Translations under genes and position numbers: made by a program | Assembly: GCA_016342415.1 (NCBI GenBank) | Contig: JAEIOD010000022.1 | Span: forward strand, 1-64,000 | Length of the DNA: 64,000 nucleotides | Direction of reading: 5' to 3' | DNA from: Clostridiales bacterium | GTDB lineage: Bacteria; Bacillota; Clostridia; Peptostreptococcales; Acidaminobacteraceae | Shown: positions 53,139-62,320 of the stretch, one piece after another | Layout of the letters: every line of letters begins with the position of its first letter | Numbering within the stretch: the first letter of the stretch is position 1 | The notes under the pieces: model-generated | What the model saw: only the letters and a program-made list of their open reading frames with translations | What the model was told of the DNA's origin: nothing | Database searches by the model: none

Positions 53139-53173
53139 AGTAGTGAACCTGATATAGGTCACTACTTTTTTTT
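53139..53173 (+). terminator. Intrinsic terminator between 51318 and galE
   Basis: AGTAGTGAACCT pairs with AGGTCACTACT and is followed by eight T residues. It ends the gene at 51318, and it also lies where RNA from promoter 6 would begin. Confidence 0.8.
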
Positions 53174-53306
53174 ATGGAACTTTTTTATGAAATGAAGTTA
53201 TTCCAAGCTTTGTATAGTTATTTTTAAGAATCTGAGTGAGTCTTTTTATTGATGAAAAGAAAATTGAATTTTCTTTAATACACTTATTTATAACTATATA
53301 TGCTTA

Positions 53307-53376
53307 TGGCTAAATATGCACCTATATGGCTAATTAAGCAATGTTGTAGTTTTGAATTGGTCATACATGGTAATTT
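53307..53376 (+). promoter_or_regulatory. LytTR-type promoter 7, upstream of galE and the polysaccharide cluster
   Basis: TGGCTAAATA (53307) and TGGCTAATTA (53327) lie 20 bp apart. At the expected 34-bp distance the -10 is weak (TAATTT, 53371). galE starts 30 nt later. This links exopolysaccharide synthesis to the LytTR network. Confidence 0.55.
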
Positions 53377-53405
53377 TATTACGGACGAAGAATGTGAGGT
53401 GCATT

Positions 53406-54413
53406 ATGAATATATTGGTTACAGGTGGTGCTGGTTATATAGGGTCACATACTTGTGTGGAACTTCTTAATAACAATCACAATGTGATTGTTGTAGATAA
53501 CTTATCCAATTCAAAAAAAGAAGCCATTAATCGAGTAGAAGCCATTACAAATAAAAAAGTAAAGTTCTATGAAATAGATATATTGGATAAAAGAGGGTTA
53601 GACTTGGTTTTTAAGTCAAACACCATTGATGCAGTGATTCACTTTGCGGGTTTAAAAGCAGTAGGTGAATCAGTAGAGGAGCCACTTAAGTATTATCAAA
53701 ACAACATTACAGGTACATTGGTGCTAATGGATATCATGAAAAGACACAATGTCAAAAAAATTGTATTTTCCTCTTCAGCAACTGTATATGGTATGAACAA
53801 TGTTTCACCACTGACTGAAGAACTACCTCTTAGTACCACCAATCCGTATGGTACGACAAAGATGTATATAGAAAGAATTATAAGAGATACATACCAGGCA
53901 GATAATGAATGGTCTGGAACTCTCCTTAGATACTTTAATCCTATAGGAGCACATCACTCAGGCACAATCGGTGAAGATCCAAAAGGGGTTCCTAATAATC
54001 TGATGCCATTTATTACGCAAGTGGCTGTAGGTAAAAGAGAAAAGTTAAGTGTATTTGGTAATGATTATGATACACATGATGGTACAGGTGTAAGAGATTA
54101 CATCCATGTGGTAGATTTGGCTAAAGGCCATTTAAAGGCTCTAGAATTTACGATGAAGAATAAAACAATAGAGGCAATAAACTTAGGAACTGGTGTTGGT
54201 TACTCGGTACTCGATATGGTTGATACGTTTAGAGTAGCAACCAATACAAAAGTACCATATCAAATAATTGACAGAAGACCTGGCGATATAGCAACGTGCT
54301 TTGCTGATACAAAAAAAGCAAAAGAATTACTTGATTGGGAAACTGAAAAGAATCTTGCAGACATGTGTAGAGATTCGTGGAGATGGCAATCGGATAATCC
54401 GGAGGGATACTAA
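53406..54413 (+). CDS. galE: UDP-glucose 4-epimerase
   Basis: The protein has 335 residues from the ATG at 53406; an in-frame ATG at 53352 would precede the probable transcription start. It interconverts UDP-glucose and UDP-galactose. It has the Rossmann motif 'TGGAGYIGSH', 'VVDNLSNS', 'VIHFAGLKAVGES', 'SSSATVYG' with the catalytic 'NPYGTTKMYIE' (YxxxK), and 'LRYFNPIGAH'. It heads the polysaccharide cluster and supplies sugar donors. Confidence 0.95.
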   Translation: MNILVTGGAGYIGSHTCVELLNNNHNVIVVDNLSNSKKEAINRVEAITNKKVKFYEIDILDKRGLDLVFKSNTIDAVIHFAGLKAVGESVEEPLKYYQNNITGTLVLMDIMKRHNVKKIVFSSSATVYGMNNVSPLTEELPLSTTNPYGTTKMYIERIIRDTYQADNEWSGTLLRYFNPIGAHHSGTIGEDPKGVPNNLMPFITQVAVGKREKLSVFGNDYDTHDGTGVRDYIHVVDLAKGHLKALEFTMKNKTIEAINLGTGVGYSVLDMVDTFRVATNTKVPYQIIDRRPGDIATCFADTKKAKELLDWETEKNLADMCRDSWRWQSDNPEGY

Positions 54414-54997
54414 TGTATAAAATACTAAAAAGAATAGGGGATTTTTTACTTTCCTTGATTGGGCTAATAATACTATTGCCAGTTTTCTTGTTATTAATCA
54501 TTGCAATAAAACTAGATTCAAAAGGACCGGTTCTATTTAAACAAAAAAGAGTTGGGAAAGATAAATCTTATTTTATGATTCTAAAATTTAGAACCATGAG
54601 AATTGATACACCACAGGATACGCCAACTCACTTATTAGAAAATCCAGATCAGTGGATAACAAAAGTCGGAAAATTCTTAAGAAAAACAAGTCTTGATGAA
54701 TTACCACAGATTATCAATATTCTAAAAGGTGAAATGAGCATAATTGGACCAAGACCTGCACTTTGGAATCAGTATGATTTAATCGCTGAAAGAGACAAAT
54801 ATCAGGTGAATGATATATTACCTGGACTAACTGGTTGGGCTCAAATTAATGGGAGAGATGAATTGCCTATTGATGTGAAAGCGAAACTAGATGGTCATTA
54901 TGTAGACAATATGAATATTTTATTTGATGCAAAGTGTTTTGGCGGAACAATAATAAGTGTTCTTAAGAGTGATGGTATCCAAGAAGGTGCAAGTTAA
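54413..54997 (+). CDS. Priming sugar-phosphate transferase (undecaprenyl-phosphate type)
   Basis: This 194-residue protein overlaps galE by one base. One N-terminal TM segment ('GDFLLSLIGLIILLPVFLLL') precedes the PF02397 catalytic region: 'GPVLFKQKRVG', 'KFRTMR', 'SLDELPQIINILKGEMSIIG' and 'LPGLTGWAQINGR'. It transfers the first sugar phosphate to undecaprenyl phosphate at the membrane and so starts repeat-unit assembly. The length matches the short (EpsL/WecA-unrelated) form. Confidence 0.93.
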   Translation: MYKILKRIGDFLLSLIGLIILLPVFLLLIIAIKLDSKGPVLFKQKRVGKDKSYFMILKFRTMRIDTPQDTPTHLLENPDQWITKVGKFLRKTSLDELPQIINILKGEMSIIGPRPALWNQYDLIAERDKYQVNDILPGLTGWAQINGRDELPIDVKAKLDGHYVDNMNILFDAKCFGGTIISVLKSDGIQEGAS

Positions 54998-55807
54998 ATG
55001 AAAAAGATACTTATAACAGGTGCAAATGGATATATTGGAAACTCAATAGAAAATAAGTTGAATATGATAGAAGGGAAATATGATGTTTCAAGATTAGATG
55101 TAAGAACTGACAATTGGAAGAATAATGATTTTTCATACTTTGACGTTGTTATACATGTAGCTGCTTTAGTTCATATAAAAGAATCGGCTTATATGGAGAG
55201 TGAATACAATAAAATAAATAAAGAATTATCTATTGAACTTGCAGACAAAGCTAAAAATGACGGTGTTAAACAATTTATATTTTTTAGTACTATGGCAATT
55301 TTTGGCCAAGTTGGATTAATTGGAGAAAAATGTACTATTGATGCTAACACGATACCAAATCCCAAAACGTACTATGCCAAAAGCAAGTATGAAGCTGAAA
55401 TAGAATTAAAAAAAATGATTACAGATAATTTTAGAATTGCAATTATTCGTCCTCCAATGGTCTATGGTCCAAATTGTAAAGGTAATTTTAGAAAGTTAGA
55501 GAGTTTGGCAATCAAATTATTTGTTTTTCCCTTAGTTGATAATGAAAGGAGCATGATTTCTATAGAAAGGTTAACCGAAGAAATCATAAGTATAATTAAT
55601 AAGCATTCTCAAGGGGTTTTTATGCCGCAGGATAATGAATACATAAACATTTCTACATTAGTTAAAAAACTATCTGAGTCAAATGGGAGGAAAATACTTC
55701 TTATAAAAATTCCATCTTTTTGTATAAAGATTGTGGGGAGGAATAAGCCTATTTTTAATAAAGTATTTGGGAATTTAACTTATGCTAAGGATTTTAAGGA
55801 GGATTAA
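54998..55807 (+). CDS. NAD-dependent epimerase/dehydratase (SDR family)
   Basis: This 269-residue protein starts directly after the sugar transferase stop. It has the Rossmann motif 'TGANGYIGNS', 'VIHVAALVHIKES', 'FFSTMAIFGQ', 'YYAKSKYEAE' (catalytic YxxxK) and 'RPPMVYGPNCKGNF'. It resembles the UDP-N-acetyl-alpha-D-quinovosamine/GlcNAc 4-epimerase-like group often placed beside priming transferases. It modifies a nucleotide sugar or lipid-linked sugar; the exact substrate is unknown. Confidence 0.85.
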   Translation: MKKILITGANGYIGNSIENKLNMIEGKYDVSRLDVRTDNWKNNDFSYFDVVIHVAALVHIKESAYMESEYNKINKELSIELADKAKNDGVKQFIFFSTMAIFGQVGLIGEKCTIDANTIPNPKTYYAKSKYEAEIELKKMITDNFRIAIIRPPMVYGPNCKGNFRKLESLAIKLFVFPLVDNERSMISIERLTEEIISIINKHSQGVFMPQDNEYINISTLVKKLSESNGRKILLIKIPSFCIKIVGRNKPIFNKVFGNLTYAKDFKED

Positions 55808-55808
55808 T

Positions 55809-56636
55809 ATGTTTAATGACAAATATTCTGTTTTAATGTCTGTATATCAAAAAGAGAATCCGAATCATCTAAAAGAAAGTATTTCTAGTATGTTGAATCA
55901 ATCAATAGTCCCTGATGAAATAGTCTTAGTTAAGGATGGACCATTGACAAAGGATTTGGATTTAGCATTAAAAGAAATTAGTAGTAACTCTATCATTAAT
56001 ATATGTTCAATTAAGGAAAATGTTGGTTTAGGGAGAGCTTTGAATTTTGGATTAGAGAATTGTAGAAACGAGCTAGTTGTTAGGATGGATACTGATGATA
56101 TCTCAATGTCTGATAGGTGCGAAAAACAGTTGAAAATATTCAATGACAATAATGATCTGAGTGTATTGGGGACATCAATTGAGGAGTTTATTGGAACCCC
56201 TGAAAATATTGTGGGATATAAATATGTCAAAGAAGATAAAAGTGACATTCAAAAACAAATTAAATTTAGAAACCCTATGAATCATCCTAGTGTGATGTTC
56301 AGAAAGTCACACGTTCAAAATTCAGGTAGTTATTTGGAATGGTTTTTAAATGAAGATTATTACCTCTGGATTAGAATGATTCAAAACAACTACCAATTTG
56401 CAAATATTAACGAACCATTAGTAAAGATGCGAGTTTCTTCAGAAACTTATCTTAGGAGGGGGGGGTATAAATACTATAAAACTCAAAAAAAGTTGTTCTT
56501 ATATATGTTGGAAAATAAGATTATTAATTTGAATATATATTTGTATAACAATATTATACGTTTTATTGCTAGAGTAATGATACCTAATTGGTTAAGGAAA
56601 TTATTATACTTGAAACTGTTAAGGAGAAGAAATTAA
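55809..56636 (+). CDS. Family 2 glycosyltransferase
   Basis: The protein has 275 residues from the ATG at 55809, just after AAGGAGG. It is a GT-A fold enzyme with 'YSVLMSVYQKENPNHLKESI', 'IVLVKDGPLT', the DXD-type metal site 'VVRMDTDDIS' and 'FLNEDYYLWIRM'. It resembles AmsE-type exopolysaccharide transferases. It adds one sugar to the lipid-linked repeat unit in the cytosol. Confidence 0.88.
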   Translation: MFNDKYSVLMSVYQKENPNHLKESISSMLNQSIVPDEIVLVKDGPLTKDLDLALKEISSNSIINICSIKENVGLGRALNFGLENCRNELVVRMDTDDISMSDRCEKQLKIFNDNNDLSVLGTSIEEFIGTPENIVGYKYVKEDKSDIQKQIKFRNPMNHPSVMFRKSHVQNSGSYLEWFLNEDYYLWIRMIQNNYQFANINEPLVKMRVSSETYLRRGGYKYYKTQKKLFLYMLENKIINLNIYLYNNIIRFIARVMIPNWLRKLLYLKLLRRRN

Positions 56637-56671
56637 AATCTAATATAGTTTGTTAACATTGGAGGGCAAAA

Positions 56672-57796
56672 TTGATCAGAGTTATTCATATAGTAAGTAA
56701 TATATCACGTAATGATGGAATTATGTCAATCATGATGAATTTGAATAGAAATATTGACAAAAATGAATTGCTATTTGATTTTATAACATTTAACGTGCCA
56801 GAAATTAATTATCTAGATGAAATTGAAAGTTTGGGTGGAAAGGTCTACGACTTATCTAAAGTAAAAAAAATGAGTTTATATTATGAAATTTCTCGTATTT
56901 TTAGTATGGAAATAAAATATAATACTATTCATATCCATTCACTTAATTATGGAATTTTACCAATATTAATTTCAAAGAAATATAATATATTAAATCGAAT
57001 TGTTCATAGTCATAGTACTAAAAGCTCTTCTCAATTATTAAAAAGAATAAGAAATGCTGTAATTAATAGAATAGTGCTATTATATGCAAATAAATATATT
57101 GCGTGTTCTGATACAGCTGCGGAGTACTTGTTTAATAGGAAAATTATTGAGAATAAAAAAGTGTTTATACTGAATAATGCTATAGATTGTAATGAGTTCA
57201 GTTTTTGCACCGAAAAGCGAAAGAATACAAGAAATAAATTTGGAATTAAAAATGAGTTTGTTGTTGGTCATGTTGGTAGGTTTTCTAAAGAAAAAAATCA
57301 TGAGTTCATAGTTAAAGTTTTTTTTGAAATTCTGAAAATAAATGAATGTTCGAGATTGCTTTTGATAGGTGATGGACCAACTAAATCAAAAATAATGAAA
57401 CTGACAGAGATGTTAAATATTCAGGATAAAGTAACTTTTGCTGGAACCTTAAATGATACTTCTTCAATATATTCAGCAATCGACTTATTAATTTTCCCTT
57501 CTTTTTTTGAAGGTGTCCCGCTAGTTTTAGTTGAAGCTCAAGCTTGCGATACTCCGTGTATTGTCTCAGAAAAAATAACAGCGGATATACAGATAAATAG
57601 TAATTACGAAATTATGAAGTTAATTGATGCGCCGCAAAACTGGGCTCAAAAAATAATCCGAATGAACGTTAGGAATAAACGTAATAGTAAGAAAGATAGT
57701 ATTGCTAGAGCTGGTTATTGTATTAAAGACTCGAGTAAAAAAATACAAGATTATTATAATAATCTTAAAATGGATTCGGAAAATATATGGGAGTAA
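56672..57796 (+). CDS. Family 4 glycosyltransferase (EpsF-like)
   Basis: This 374-residue protein starts at a TTG with GGAGGG upstream. It has a GT-B fold with N-terminal 'RVIHIVSNISRNDGIMSIMM' and C-terminal 'VVGHVGRFSKEKNH', 'LLLIGDGPTKSKI' and the donor-binding 'FEGVPLVLVEAQACDTPCIV'. It is paralogous to the gene at 58906. It adds a sugar to the growing repeat unit. Confidence 0.88.
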   Translation: MIRVIHIVSNISRNDGIMSIMMNLNRNIDKNELLFDFITFNVPEINYLDEIESLGGKVYDLSKVKKMSLYYEISRIFSMEIKYNTIHIHSLNYGILPILISKKYNILNRIVHSHSTKSSSQLLKRIRNAVINRIVLLYANKYIACSDTAAEYLFNRKIIENKKVFILNNAIDCNEFSFCTEKRKNTRNKFGIKNEFVVGHVGRFSKEKNHEFIVKVFFEILKINECSRLLLIGDGPTKSKIMKLTEMLNIQDKVTFAGTLNDTSSIYSAIDLLIFPSFFEGVPLVLVEAQACDTPCIVSEKITADIQINSNYEIMKLIDAPQNWAQKIIRMNVRNKRNSKKDSIARAGYCIKDSSKKIQDYYNNLKMDSENIWE

Positions 57797-58875
57797 TTTA
57801 TTTTTTAATAATAAGTATGTTTATATTGGCTTTTGCTTTAGAAGTTTCAAGCCTAAGTAGAAAGACCAAGAGTTTGGTTTACCTTGGTGTAGTATTTACT
57901 TTATTCACATTATTTATGGGCTTAAGAAAGGATTCTGTTGGTAATGATACTTACGTATATATAGATTTATTTAAAAAAATATCAACGTTAAAAGAATATC
58001 ATACCTTTTCAAGTCGTTATGAGACGGGATTTCTTATCATAAATTACTTAATATCACTTTTCTCTGAATCATATACTGTTTATTTGATGGTTACTGCAAT
58101 ATTTGTTAACTTTTTCGCTGCTAGATTTATTTATAATAATTCTGTTAACCCTTGGTTAAGTACTATACTTTACTTTTCATTAGGGTATTGGAGCTTGGGA
58201 ATGAGCAGTGTACGAGCCGCTTTATCAATCTCTGTAGTATTAATAGCATTTGATTTTGTTAAAAAAAATAAAATATTAGGCTTTATAGCTACAATATTAG
58301 TTGCATCAACAATTCATTCTGGCGCTTTAATATTATTGTTCCTTTTGTTAATAAAAAAAATGAAACCGAGTTATCGAACTTTAGGTCGTGTTCTGATTGG
58401 AACGATATTGTTATATATATCTTTCGATTATCTATTTGACTTTGTACTTGTCATTTTCCCTAAATATAAGTACTATTTGGGAACAGTTTATTTAGACGGA
58501 AACATAAAAATTGCTAGTGTGTTGAATTTAGTAATTAGCATTCTAATTCTTATTTTTTATCAAGTTGAATTAAATAGTAATTCGAAATCAAAGGATCAGG
58601 AATCACCAAATATTTTTTTCCCAGCATTATTATTAGGTATAGTGATACAAGTTTTATCTTTTAAATTTAGGGTGTTAGATAGGGTAGCACAGTATATGCT
58701 TATATCTACAATAATAATTTTACCAATAACAATAAATAAAATCAAAAGTAAAAAGCATAGAACTATTTATACGGTTTCTGCAAGTTTAGTTTTTATTTTC
58801 TATTTTATTGTGATTCAAGTGATGAGGCCTTATTGGTATGGGGTAATTCCGTATGATTTCTTTTTTTCTTGGTAA
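57787..58875 (+). CDS. EpsG-like polysaccharide polymerase (Wzy role)
   Basis: This 362-residue protein overlaps the previous gene's end. It is strongly hydrophobic, with about ten TM helices. 'FMGLRKDSVGNDTYVYIDLF' and 'YETGFLIINYLISLFSESY' match the conserved N-terminal region of EpsG-family proteins, and 'GMSSVRAALSISVVLIAFDF' the helix after it. It joins repeat units outside the membrane after flipping. Confidence 0.85.
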   Translation: MGVIYFLIISMFILAFALEVSSLSRKTKSLVYLGVVFTLFTLFMGLRKDSVGNDTYVYIDLFKKISTLKEYHTFSSRYETGFLIINYLISLFSESYTVYLMVTAIFVNFFAARFIYNNSVNPWLSTILYFSLGYWSLGMSSVRAALSISVVLIAFDFVKKNKILGFIATILVASTIHSGALILLFLLLIKKMKPSYRTLGRVLIGTILLYISFDYLFDFVLVIFPKYKYYLGTVYLDGNIKIASVLNLVISILILIFYQVELNSNSKSKDQESPNIFFPALLLGIVIQVLSFKFRVLDRVAQYMLISTIIILPITINKIKSKKHRTIYTVSASLVFIFYFIVIQVMRPYWYGVIPYDFFFSW

Positions 58876-58905
58876 TATGGTAAGATTAATAATTTTGATT
58901 AGGGG

Positions 58906-60036
58906 GTGGTTATAATTTTAAGAGTTTTACATGTAGTAGGAATTATGGATCGAGCTGGTGCAGAAACGTTTATTATGAACTTATATAGAAGTGTAGATAA
59001 AAATGCGATACAATTTGATTTTTTAGTTTTTGACGATAAACATGGTGCATATAATAAGGAAATCGAAATGTTAGGAGGAGTAATCTATAAACTCCCTGGA
59101 GTTAGAGATGTTGGGTTAAAAAAATTTAACAAAATATTATATGATTTTTTTGATGAAAATCAATATAGTGTTGTGCACAGCCATCTTGACAAGAATAGCG
59201 GATTAATTTTAAGAGCAGCAAGAAAAGCAAATATTGAAATGCGTATTGCTCATTCTCATACAACCAGAAGTAAAGTTAATATAAAAATTAAATTATTCAG
59301 AGAATACTTGAGATTATTGTTACTGATTAATGCAAATCATAGGTTTGCCTGTTCAGTGAAAGCTGGAAAATGGTTATTTGGACCTTTCTTACATTTTGAA
59401 GTTATACCAAATGTTGTTAATGTGAAAAAATTTCAATTTGATGAGAATAATCGAAATAGAATTAGGAGTCAATTGGGAGTCGCATCGAACGAATTAGTAA
59501 TTGGACACGTTGGACGGTTTATTACAGTAAAGAATCATATTTTTATTTTAGATATAATGCGAGAAGTGCTAAAAAAAAATAGTAAATCAAAATTGGTATT
59601 AGCTGGAGATGGAACACTTCTCAATAAAATTAGAGAGACAGCTTTGGCTTACGGTATTGTTGATAATATTTGCTTCTTGGGAGTTGTGAGCAATGTTGAT
59701 GAGATTTTGAGTGGATTAGATTGTTTTTTATTTCCTTCATTAAATGAAGGATTTCCAGTAACTTTGATAGAAGCGCAAGCGAATGGATTAGAGTGTATTA
59801 TATCAGATACTATAACTAAAGAAATAGCTCAATCTGATTTAGTAACTTTTATTTCTTTGAGGAATTCAGCAAAATATTGGGCTAATAAAATATTCGATTT
59901 GACTAATATGAGGATTTTGGATAAAAGAAATAAATATTGTTCTATTATAACAGAAGCAGGTTTTGATGTGAAGAATACAGCGAATAGTATTCAAAAATTT
60001 TATGATAGTGTTTTAGTGAAGGATAGTGATGGTTAG
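58906..60036 (+). CDS. Family 4 glycosyltransferase (EpsF-like), unusual start
   Basis: This protein of about 375 residues contains 'RVLHVVGIMDRAGAETFIMN', 'IGHVGRFITVKNH', 'LVLAGDGTLLNKI' and 'NEGFPVTLIEAQANGLECII'. The only canonical start is a GTG at 58906, but that codon lies inside the AGGGGGTGG ribosome site. Alignment with the paralog at 56672 places the first residue at an ATT codon (58915), 6 nt after that site. An ATT start is therefore possible; the GTG is given as the conservative choice. Confidence 0.85.
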   Translation: MVIILRVLHVVGIMDRAGAETFIMNLYRSVDKNAIQFDFLVFDDKHGAYNKEIEMLGGVIYKLPGVRDVGLKKFNKILYDFFDENQYSVVHSHLDKNSGLILRAARKANIEMRIAHSHTTRSKVNIKIKLFREYLRLLLLINANHRFACSVKAGKWLFGPFLHFEVIPNVVNVKKFQFDENNRNRIRSQLGVASNELVIGHVGRFITVKNHIFILDIMREVLKKNSKSKLVLAGDGTLLNKIRETALAYGIVDNICFLGVVSNVDEILSGLDCFLFPSLNEGFPVTLIEAQANGLECIISDTITKEIAQSDLVTFISLRNSAKYWANKIFDLTNMRILDKRNKYCSIITEAGFDVKNTANSIQKFYDSVLVKDSDG

Positions 60037-61069
60037 TATAATTGTACCAATATATAATTGTGAAAAATACTTAGAACGGTGTATTGTTTCGATATTAAAT
60101 CAAACATATAGTGATTTAGAATTAATTTTAGTTAATGATGGATCAACTGATGGTAGTCTAGATGTATGCAAAAAATTTATTGCGGCAGATAATCGTATTA
60201 AACTAATTAATAAAATCAATACCGGGGTATCTGATTCTAGAAATAAGGGTTTACAAATGGCTAAAGGTAAACTCATAGGATTTGTTGATGCTGATGATTG
60301 GGTTGATAATTCAACTTTTGATAAGGCAATAGAAGCATTAATTATCAATGATGCAGATTATGTAATATTTGATTATTGGGAAGTGACTAAAAGTAATGAA
60401 AGAACTTTGAAAACTTCAAGCAATATTATAGGAGAAAAAAATATAACAGAAGAAGAAATTGATAATATCATTAACAATATAATTGGCGGGAAAGATAATT
60501 TCAATACTGATATTGTTTTAGGGACAATTTGGAGGGGAGTTTTTAAAAAGGAAATAATAAATAGGAATGGTATTAGTTTTGACACTTCATTAACACTTGG
60601 AGAAGATTTACTGTTCCTAATAAAATACTTAAAAAGTTGTGGATCGGTTTTTTATTTAGATATCCCTTTGTATTACTACAATTATAATCCTAACTCAATA
60701 ACAAGGAGGTATCAAGAGGGTTTAATTGCCGGAATTATCTCTCTAAACTCTTCAATTATAGATGTATTAAGTACGAGTAAGTCCAGTGATTGGAAAAATC
60801 ACTTTGAAAATCGAGTTCTGAATGTTACTAAGTATATGATATCGAATGAGACAAAAGAGGTTAAGATTAGTTCTTTATTAGAAAGAATAAATAGAATTAA
60901 ATATATTATCAATCAAAAGGAGATTTTGTTATTCATAAAAGAAATGGATTTTAAAAAATACTATGGGACAAAAAAAATTATCGTGAAATGGATTTCTTAT
61001 AAAAAAAGTGTGAGACTTTTTATATTTTATTTTATTGTAAATAGTTATAAAACAATATTAGGAAAATAA
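60029..61069 (+). CDS. Family 2 glycosyltransferase
   Basis: This 346-residue protein starts at an ATG after AAGGA (an alternative GTG lies one codon earlier) and overlaps the previous stop. It has a GT-A fold with 'VSIIVPIYNCEKYLERCIVS', 'LILVNDGSTDGSLDVC', the metal site 'GFVDADDWVD' and 'LGEDLLFLIKYL'. It resembles EpsJ/CpsI-type enzymes of capsule clusters. The acceptor is unknown. Confidence 0.9.
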   Translation: MVSIIVPIYNCEKYLERCIVSILNQTYSDLELILVNDGSTDGSLDVCKKFIAADNRIKLINKINTGVSDSRNKGLQMAKGKLIGFVDADDWVDNSTFDKAIEALIINDADYVIFDYWEVTKSNERTLKTSSNIIGEKNITEEEIDNIINNIIGGKDNFNTDIVLGTIWRGVFKKEIINRNGISFDTSLTLGEDLLFLIKYLKSCGSVFYLDIPLYYYNYNPNSITRRYQEGLIAGIISLNSSIIDVLSTSKSSDWKNHFENRVLNVTKYMISNETKEVKISSLLERINRIKYIINQKEILLFIKEMDFKKYYGTKKIIVKWISYKKSVRLFIFYFIVNSYKTILGK

Positions 61070-61135
61070 TTATATTAGCTTGTTGTGGTCTGGCTATGCT
61101 AATGTTAGGACTGGATTAGAGAGATGAGGGGAAAA

Positions 61136-62320
61136 ATGAGTAAAGTTTCTATGTATTTTCATTCTGGAAGTAAGAATCATGGATGTGAAGCGATTGTAAG
61201 AGGGACGGCATCAATATTGAACGATGTAGATATTAAACTTTTTAGTAGTAGAGTTGATGAGGACGTTTTATATGCAATGGACAAGATATGCGAACTTTCA
61301 GATTCAGGAAAGGATTTAATAAGGTTTTCCCCAAGACATATTGCATATAAAATTGTTGAGGCAATCACAAAAAATAAAAACTTATTATATGATTATAAAT
61401 ATTCAAAAGTGATAAAGGAAGCAAAAGAACAAGGGATTTTTATGTCGATTGGTGGAGATAATTATTGCTATGATGATCATCTAGATATATTAAAGTATTT
61501 AAATAAAAAAATAAATTCTACAAATTCAAAAACAGTTTTGTGGGGGTGTTCTATAGATGAAAAATTGCTAAATAGGTGTGATTTAGTCAATGATTTGAAA
61601 CTTTATAGTCATATAGTAACAAGAGAAAGTTTAACATATAACGCATTAATAAATGCAGGTATTGTACAGAATGTCCATTTATATCCTGATCCCGCTTTCG
61701 CTCTAGATAAAACATTAGTAAAGCTACCTAAGGGGTTCAATAGCGAAAATACAATTGGTATTAATGTGAGTCCTTTAATAACTAGATTAGATAATGGAAA
61801 TAGTATAGCTATGAAAAATTATATAGAACTAGTTAGATATATTTTGAGTGATACAGAGTACAAGATACTTCTTATTCCGCATGTGTTATGGGAATCTAAT
61901 GATGACAGAATAGCTTTAAGTGATATTTTAGATGTGATAGGTCCTACTGATCGAATTAGAGTTATTAATGACTATAATGCTAATGAACTGAAAGGAATTA
62001 TATCACAGTTGAGATTTTTTGTGTGTGCAAGAACCCATGCTTCAATAGCTGCATATTCTTCCTTGGTACCAACTTTAGTAATAGGCTATTCAATTAAAGC
62101 AAGAGGGATTGCATTAGATTTATTTGGTACTCATGAGAAATACGTTATTCCAGTTCAATCATTGAAAAATAATAACGATATTGTTAATGGGTTTACTTGG
62201 TTAATTAATAATGAAAATGAAATCAGATTACAATTAAAAACAATCATACCGAAATATATAAAAAAAGCAAAACGTGCTAGTGATGTAATTGCCTCGATTT
62301 TAAGTGAATCAAATGAATAA
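61136..62320 (+). CDS. Polysaccharide pyruvyl transferase family protein
   Basis: The protein has 394 residues from the ATG at 61136, with GGGGA upstream. It has the N-terminal 'FHSGSKNHGCEAIVRGTASI', the middle 'FMSIGGDNYCYDD' and 'VLWGCSIDEKL', and the C-terminal 'FFVCARTHASIAAYSSLVPT', a layout typical of PF04230. Members add pyruvate ketals to sugars using phosphoenolpyruvate, giving acidic polymers. Confidence 0.88.
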   Translation: MSKVSMYFHSGSKNHGCEAIVRGTASILNDVDIKLFSSRVDEDVLYAMDKICELSDSGKDLIRFSPRHIAYKIVEAITKNKNLLYDYKYSKVIKEAKEQGIFMSIGGDNYCYDDHLDILKYLNKKINSTNSKTVLWGCSIDEKLLNRCDLVNDLKLYSHIVTRESLTYNALINAGIVQNVHLYPDPAFALDKTLVKLPKGFNSENTIGINVSPLITRLDNGNSIAMKNYIELVRYILSDTEYKILLIPHVLWESNDDRIALSDILDVIGPTDRIRVINDYNANELKGIISQLRFFVCARTHASIAAYSSLVPTLVIGYSIKARGIALDLFGTHEKYVIPVQSLKNNNDIVNGFTWLINNENEIRLQLKTIIPKYIKKAKRASDVIASILSESNE

